64,000 nucleotides of DNA from Pontibacter ummariensis (GTDB lineage Bacteria > Bacteroidota > Bacteroidia > Cytophagales > Hymenobacteraceae). The notes beneath the pieces were generated by a model that was given only the letters and a program-made list of their open reading frames with translations, did no database searches and was not told where the DNA came from. A program made the position numbers and the translations under genes. The stretch is from NCBI RefSeq assembly GCF_900188175.1, contig NZ_FZOQ01000002.1, positions 372,001 to 436,000 on the forward strand, read 5' to 3'. Below are positions 59,874 to 64,000 of the stretch, piece by piece (the stretch's first letter is position 1; every line of letters starts with the position of its first letter).

Positions 59874-60248
59874 TTATTGCTTCGGCTCTTCGGAGAGCGC
59901 CTTGCTTACTACCTCCAGCACCTTCTCCTCTGAAAAGGGCTTTACAATATAAGAAAGAGCACCGTACTCCATCGCTTCGTTCACGATGACCTCCTGCCCC
60001 ACGGCACTCACAATAATTACTTTCATGTCTGGCTGCTCAGCCTTGATCCCTTTCAACACATCCAGCCCGGTATTGTCGGGCAGGATCACATCCAGTGTGA
60101 TCAGGTCAGGTTTGGTTTCCTTGGCCAGCTCCAGAGCAGTTTGCCCGTTGGGCGCCTCTCCTACCACCTCGTACCCAGCATCTGAGAGCATATTCTTCAA
60201 CATGGTGCGCATGTAGAAGGAGTCGTCTACGATCAATATTCTCTTCAT
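59874..60248 (-). CDS. cheY: CheY-type single-domain response regulator
   Basis: A 124-residue receiver domain: DD at 8-9, phospho-acceptor D53 (LDVILPD), a Ser/Thr switch at IIVSAVG and the conserved Lys in IVKPFSEE. It has no output domain, so it must act by binding a partner. It lies between CheW (24 bp) and CheA (128 bp) genes. The organism type suggests gliding or twitching rather than flagella as the target, since no flagellar gene is visible. Confidence 0.94.
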   Translation of the reverse strand: MKRILIVDDSFYMRTMLKNMLSDAGYEVVGEAPNGQTALELAKETKPDLITLDVILPDNTGLDVLKGIKAEQPDMKVIIVSAVGQEVIVNEAMEYGALSYIVKPFSEEKVLEVVSKALSEEPKQ

Positions 60249-60272
60249 ACTTTTAAAGTATATTTTCTTGTT

Positions 60273-60857
60273 TTATGCGTTCGGCAACTGATTTATCTCT
60301 TCCTGGCTCAGGATTCTGTGCATGTCCAGCACGATGATCAGGCGGTCCTCTATCTTGGCGATCCCCTCGATAAAGTTTTCCTGAATGTTAATGTCCTGGA
60401 GAAAAGAGGGGGCTCTGTCTATCCTGGAAACCGGCAGGTTGAGCGACTGGGGCATTTCCCTTACCTCTACACCGATACTGTAGTCTTTCGCCTCTATCAC
60501 GAGTGTATAGGTCACGTTAGGATTGGCATCCGGCGGCAGCGACGCAGGCCGTATCTGGAAGCGCGTTTCCAGGTCCATAATGGCAATGATGTCCCCGCGG
60601 ATGTTCGTCACCCCTTTTATGAAGCCAGGGGTACGTGGCATACGGGTAATAGCCGGGGTAATGGTTACCTCTTTTACCTGCTCAATTTTAATGGCATAGT
60701 ACTCTGCCCCCAGCTTGAACACGATCAGGTGTACCATTTCATCCTTCTGCGGCGCAGGGGCAACGGTTGTCTGGCCATTCTCGCCTGGTTCCGCCACAGC
60801 CGGTTTTCCTTCTGCCTGGTCCTTATCTGATGATGTATTTTTTGTCTGCTTTGCCAT
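60273..60857 (-). CDS. cheW: CheW-type coupling protein
   Basis: A 194-residue protein with a 40-residue acidic/Pro-rich N-terminal extension and a CheW domain (LIVFKLGAEYYAIKIEQVKEV; PGFIKGVTNIRGDIIAIMDL; quoted in parts) that bridges receptor and CheA. The ATG shares one base with the TAA of the receptor gene (TAATG), so the two are translationally coupled. Confidence 0.93.
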   Translation of the reverse strand: MAKQTKNTSSDKDQAEGKPAVAEPGENGQTTVAPAPQKDEMVHLIVFKLGAEYYAIKIEQVKEVTITPAITRMPRTPGFIKGVTNIRGDIIAIMDLETRFQIRPASLPPDANPNVTYTLVIEAKDYSIGVEVREMPQSLNLPVSRIDRAPSFLQDINIQENFIEGIAKIEDRLIIVLDMHRILSQEEINQLPNA

Positions 60858-63800
60858 TATCTTGTGCTGTCCTCCCTTGTCACACGGCCATTTCCTTTGT
60901 TGTTTGTTGCCAGACGTGCGTTTCCGGTGCTGGCGCGTTCCCCTTTCTGCGGTACTTTTCCGGTGACTAAGCGCGTGCGCTTGCTCCCGTTAAAAACCAG
61001 GTTTCCGTCTATCAGCTTAAAGGAGGAGATGCTTACCTGCAGGTCAGCGGCGATGTCGTTCAGGTTCTGGGAAGATGAGGTCAGTTCCTGCATGGAGCCA
61101 GACAACTGCTTGGCCGTACTGGCCACTTGCTGGGTACCGGAGGCGGTCTGCTCGGCAATGGCCACGACCTCTTCCACGTACTTCACCACGTCGCCAATAG
61201 AAGTTTTCTGAACTTCCGTGGCCGTGAGGATGTCCTGTGCCGTGCGCAGCGTTTCGCCACTGGAGGCGGCAATGTTTTTAAAGGCGCCGGAAGCTTCAAA
61301 GGTAGCGTTCTTCCCTTTCAGTACGCGTCCCTCCATGGTAGAAATCGCCGCTGCCGCAGAGGCAGTGTCCTTCTTCACGTCCTCCACCAGTGTTGCAATC
61401 TCACTGGCTGACTTGCGTGAGCCTTCCGCAAGCTTGCGAATCTCTTCGGCAACTACCGCAAAGCCACGGCCTGCCTCCCCTGCACGGGCCGCCTCAATGG
61501 CAGCGTTCAGTGCCAACAAGTTAGTCTGGGCAGCAATGTCTGTAATCACACCCAATGACTTAGATATTTCCTGGGAGCGGGAACTCAACACTTCAATGGT
61601 CTTCGAGGTAAGCGAGGCAGAACTGGAGATCTCTTCCATGTTGCGCACCACTTCGGCCACTGTTTTTAGACCCAGCTGCGAGGTTTCCTCCCCCACCTTG
61701 GCCGATTTGTTCACCACATCAGCACGGTTGGCTGTTTCCTTCGTCGCTTTCATGATCTCCTCGATCAGCTTAAAGGCCTGGTCTGTCTTAAGTGCCTGGT
61801 TTTGTGCTCCTTCTGCCATTTGCTGCATGGCCAGGGCCACGTCCAGCGTTACCTTGTTCATTTCCAGTCCTTTGGCGGCCATCTCTTCAGAGGAGCTTCC
61901 TACCACCAGGGAGGAGTCGTTGATTTCGCCCAGGAGTGTATTCAGGTTATCTACCGCCAGGTTCAGGGCATTGGCCATGTCCAGAATGTCACCGGCTGTA
62001 TGGGCCTCCACTTTCTGGGTCAGGTCACCTTCCGAAATGGCCCGCACAACGCGGGACACCTCCAGTACCGGCGTTACGATGGACTCCAGCAGGTCGTTGA
62101 CGGTGTCTACCAGTTCTTTCCAGCTACCTCCTACCCCTTGCAGGGTCGCGCGCTCCGTCAGCTTACCTTCCACACCCGCCACACGGGCAACGCGGCTTAC
62201 CTCGCCCGCCAGGCGGTTCAGGTCCACTACCATGCTGTTAATGGTTTCGGCCAGCTCGGCTACCTCCCCTTTCGCTTCCAGGGTCAGCTTCTGGGTCAGG
62301 TCGCCTTTCGATACAGCTGTTACTACTTTTACAATGCCCCGCACCTGTGTGGTCAGGTTGGAGGCCATGGTATTTACATTATCGGTCAGGTCTTTCCACA
62401 CACCGGCAACGCTTGGCACATGGGCCTGCCCGCCTAAGCGTCCTTCGGTACCAACCTCCAGGGCTACCCGCGTTACCTCCCCGGCAAAAATGTTCAGGTA
62501 ATCAACCAGCTGGTTGATATTCTCTTTCAGTTCCCCGAGTTCGCCTTTCACGTCCACGGACACTTTCTGTGTTAGGTCACCTTTGGTGACCGCTGTGGCT
62601 ACTTTGGCAATATCCCGTACCTGTGATGTCAGGTTGGAAGCCATGGTGTTCACGTTGTCCGTGAGCTCTTTCCAGGTGCCCCGCACTTTTGGCACATTGG
62701 CCTGACCACCTAGCTTCCCTTCCGTTCCCACTTCCCTCGCCACGCGGGTTACCTCGTCGGCAAAGATGTTGAGCGAGTCCACCATCTGGTTTAGGTTCTC
62801 TTTCAGGTCGAGGATTTCACCCCGCGCTTCTACCGATACCTTTTGGGTCAGGTCACCCTTCGCAACAGCCGTTGCGACCTTGGCGATGTCCCGTACCTGC
62901 GAGGTAAGATTCGAGGCCATGGAGTTTACATTGTCCGTCAGGTCCTTCCAGGTACCGCCTACGTTTGGCACGTTGGCCTGACCGCCTAACTTGCCCTCAG
63001 TACCTACTTCACGTGCTACTCTCGTCACCTCATCGCCAAAAATATTGAGGGAGTCCACCATGCGGTTGATGTTTTCCTTCAGCTCGGCCATCTCGCCCTT
63101 CACATCTACCGATACCTTTTGGGTCAGGTCGCCTTTGGCCACAGCCGTCGCCACATCAGCAATATCCCTTACCTGCGAGGTCAGGTTAGAGGCCATGGTG
63201 TTTACGTTATCCGTCAGGTCCTTCCAGGTACCACCCACGTTTGGCACGTTGGCCTGGCCACCCAGCTTCCCTTCCGTTCCCACTTCTCTTGCCACGCGGG
63301 TTACTTCGTCGGCAAAGATGTTGAGTGAGTCCACCATCTGGTTGATATTTTCCTTCAGCTCGGCCAACTCCCCTTTCACGTTGACGGTGATCTTCTGGCT
63401 CAGGTCTCCTTTGGCAACAGCGGTGGCTACATTGGCGATGTCCCGTACCTGAGAGGTAAGATTCGAGGCCATGTAATTCACGTTGTCGGTCAGATCTTTC
63501 CAGATCCCCGCTACGTTTGGCACATTGGCCTGTCCGCCTAATATACCTTCAGTGCCCACTTCCCGCGCTACCCGCGTTACTTCCGCGCCGAACACGTTTA
63601 GCCGGTCCACCATCTCATTCAGGATGTCCTTCAGTTCCCCGAGCTCCCCTTTCACGTCCACCGACACTTTCTGGGTCAGGTCGCCTTTTGCCACGGCTGT
63701 GGCCACATTGGCGATGTCACGCACTTGGGATGTCAGGTTCGACGTCATCAGGTTCACGTTATCGGTGAGTTCCTTCCAGGTGCCTTCCACGCGCGGCACG

Positions 63801-64000
63801 TTGGCCTGGCCACCCAGTTTCCCTTCCGTACCCACCTCACGTGCTACCCGCGTTACCTCCCCGGCAAAAATATTCAGGGAGTCCACCATCTGGTTGATAT
63901 TGTCCTTCAAGTCGGCAATCTCCCCCTTCACGTTGACGGTGATCTTCTGCGTCAGGTCTCCTTTCGCAACCGCGGTGGACACGTTGGCGATGTCACGCAT
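60857..64000 (-). CDS. Poly-HAMP methyl-accepting chemotaxis receptor, partial
   Basis: The visible 1047 residues are the C-terminal part; the gene runs off the right edge (the ATG at 64000 is internal). Seven near-identical 92-residue units follow each other, each a HAMP helix pair ([25 protein letters not shown]) joined by [19 protein letters not shown], then an eighth diverged HAMP leads into the signalling hairpin. Its tip has [24 protein letters not shown] near residue 819. No transmembrane helix is seen in this part. The pattern resembles HAMP arrays of fungal group III (Nik1-type) kinases, here feeding an MCP domain. First visible gene of the Che operon. Confidence 0.92.
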   Translation of the reverse strand: MRDIANVSTAVAKGDLTQKITVNVKGEIADLKDNINQMVDSLNIFAGEVTRVAREVGTEGKLGGQANVPRVEGTWKELTDNVNLMTSNLTSQVRDIANVATAVAKGDLTQKVSVDVKGELGELKDILNEMVDRLNVFGAEVTRVAREVGTEGILGGQANVPNVAGIWKDLTDNVNYMASNLTSQVRDIANVATAVAKGDLSQKITVNVKGELAELKENINQMVDSLNIFADEVTRVAREVGTEGKLGGQANVPNVGGTWKDLTDNVNTMASNLTSQVRDIADVATAVAKGDLTQKVSVDVKGEMAELKENINRMVDSLNIFGDEVTRVAREVGTEGKLGGQANVPNVGGTWKDLTDNVNSMASNLTSQVRDIAKVATAVAKGDLTQKVSVEARGEILDLKENLNQMVDSLNIFADEVTRVAREVGTEGKLGGQANVPKVRGTWKELTDNVNTMASNLTSQVRDIAKVATAVTKGDLTQKVSVDVKGELGELKENINQLVDYLNIFAGEVTRVALEVGTEGRLGGQAHVPSVAGVWKDLTDNVNTMASNLTTQVRGIVKVVTAVSKGDLTQKLTLEAKGEVAELAETINSMVVDLNRLAGEVSRVARVAGVEGKLTERATLQGVGGSWKELVDTVNDLLESIVTPVLEVSRVVRAISEGDLTQKVEAHTAGDILDMANALNLAVDNLNTLLGEINDSSLVVGSSSEEMAAKGLEMNKVTLDVALAMQQMAEGAQNQALKTDQAFKLIEEIMKATKETANRADVVNKSAKVGEETSQLGLKTVAEVVRNMEEISSSASLTSKTIEVLSSRSQEISKSLGVITDIAAQTNLLALNAAIEAARAGEAGRGFAVVAEEIRKLAEGSRKSASEIATLVEDVKKDTASAAAAISTMEGRVLKGKNATFEASGAFKNIAASSGETLRTAQDILTATEVQKTSIGDVVKYVEEVVAIAEQTASGTQQVASTAKQLSGSMQELTSSSQNLNDIAADLQVSISSFKLIDGNLVFNGSKRTRLVTGKVPQKGERASTGNARLATNNKGNGRVTREDSTR
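62068..64000. repeat. Tandem 276-bp coding repeats (HAMP units)
   Basis: Seven consecutive in-frame units of 276 bp (92 codons) within the receptor gene, reaching the window edge. Units 1-6 are highly similar in protein sequence; unit 7, next to the signalling domain, has diverged most. Such direct repeats invite recombination that changes unit number. Confidence 0.88.

Noticed and set aside
61218-62501. 427-codon open frame antisense to the receptor gene, and similar repeats at 62514-63768
   Set aside because: Ser/Thr/Arg-rich shadow of the HAMP and signalling region; it repeats only because the real gene repeats.
62068-64000. CRISPR or satellite array
   Set aside because: The 276-bp period is exactly 92 codons of one open frame and the units encode HAMP domains; no short repeats with unique spacers exist.
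1-64000. tRNA, rRNA, riboswitch, insertion sequence, integrase or attachment-site candidates
   Set aside because: Each intergenic gap was read on both strands; no cloverleaf, riboswitch core, transposase or integrase motif, or terminal repeats were found.

Overview
The window reads as chromosomal DNA of a Bacteroidota bacterium in the Cytophagales, most like Hymenobacteraceae (Pontibacter/Hymenobacter relatives). This is an inference from gene families largely confined to the phylum: DUF4296, DUF4290, DUF3822, DUF3276 (PUR), DUF5103 (type IX secretion plug), a 70-residue basic protein seen in Cytophagales, and promoter-like TAnnTTTG boxes. Base composition is near 50% GC and even. I see no transposase, integrase, phage block, CRISPR array, rRNA or tRNA, so this is mostly core chromosome with a few accessory genes.

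Layout. 1-3771: the end of a UvrD/PcrA helicase, a DUF4296 lipoprotein, and a DUF58 / transmembrane protein / BatA-like von Willebrand operon. 3885-13370: housekeeping genes (YggS, glycerophosphodiesterase, RecD-like helicase, thioesterase, two Nudix genes, CoaD, PyrE). 13456-16983: a GT61 glycosyltransferase beside a 400-bp gene-poor gap, a phosphodiesterase, the small basic protein and threonine aldolase. 17006-20700: a nitrogen locus (P-II, ammonium transporter, porin) headed by a perfect 20-bp inverted repeat. 20854-27654: AlkA-like glycosylase, DUF58/RlpA pair, PUR protein, YchF, type IX secretion plug-like lipoprotein, SDR and OsmC genes. 27727-33256: a two-component system of NtrC type divergent from an FtsX-like ABC permease, with a sigma-54 promoter and two palindromic activator sites between them. 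33410-44794: CsaA, DUF4290-MurA, an RNA methyltransferase, a three-gene envelope operon with LVIVD-type lipoproteins, MurB, three tandem small lipoproteins and MutS2. 44934-53770: YhcH, a decayed GNAT pseudogene, MATE pump, GNAT, TIGR02757, pirin, a LexA-like repressor, RecQ, a Cys-rich copper protein and a holin-like membrane protein. 53970-56364: a polyamine operon with a SpeD-SpeE fusion followed by an agmatinase-type ureohydrolase. 56526-57338: a PutAbiC-like membrane protein. 57431-64000: a chemosensory operon (poly-HAMP receptor, CheW, CheY, CheA, CheC) running off the right edge.

How genes work together. MurA and MurB catalyse consecutive steps to UDP-MurNAc but lie in separate units. 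P-II and Amt form the usual ammonium sensing and uptake pair, with a porin downstream. Agmatinase would supply putrescine to the SpeD-SpeE fusion for spermidine. The Che proteins form a complete receptor-kinase-regulator-phosphatase chain, but no CheR, CheB or CheD is visible. Many transcription units end in long, nearly perfect hairpins (13-25 bp stems), several shared by convergent genes. The best candidates for something new are the sigma-54 ABC module, the poly-HAMP chemosensory operon, the tandem surface-lipoprotein family and the inverted repeat ahead of the P-II gene.
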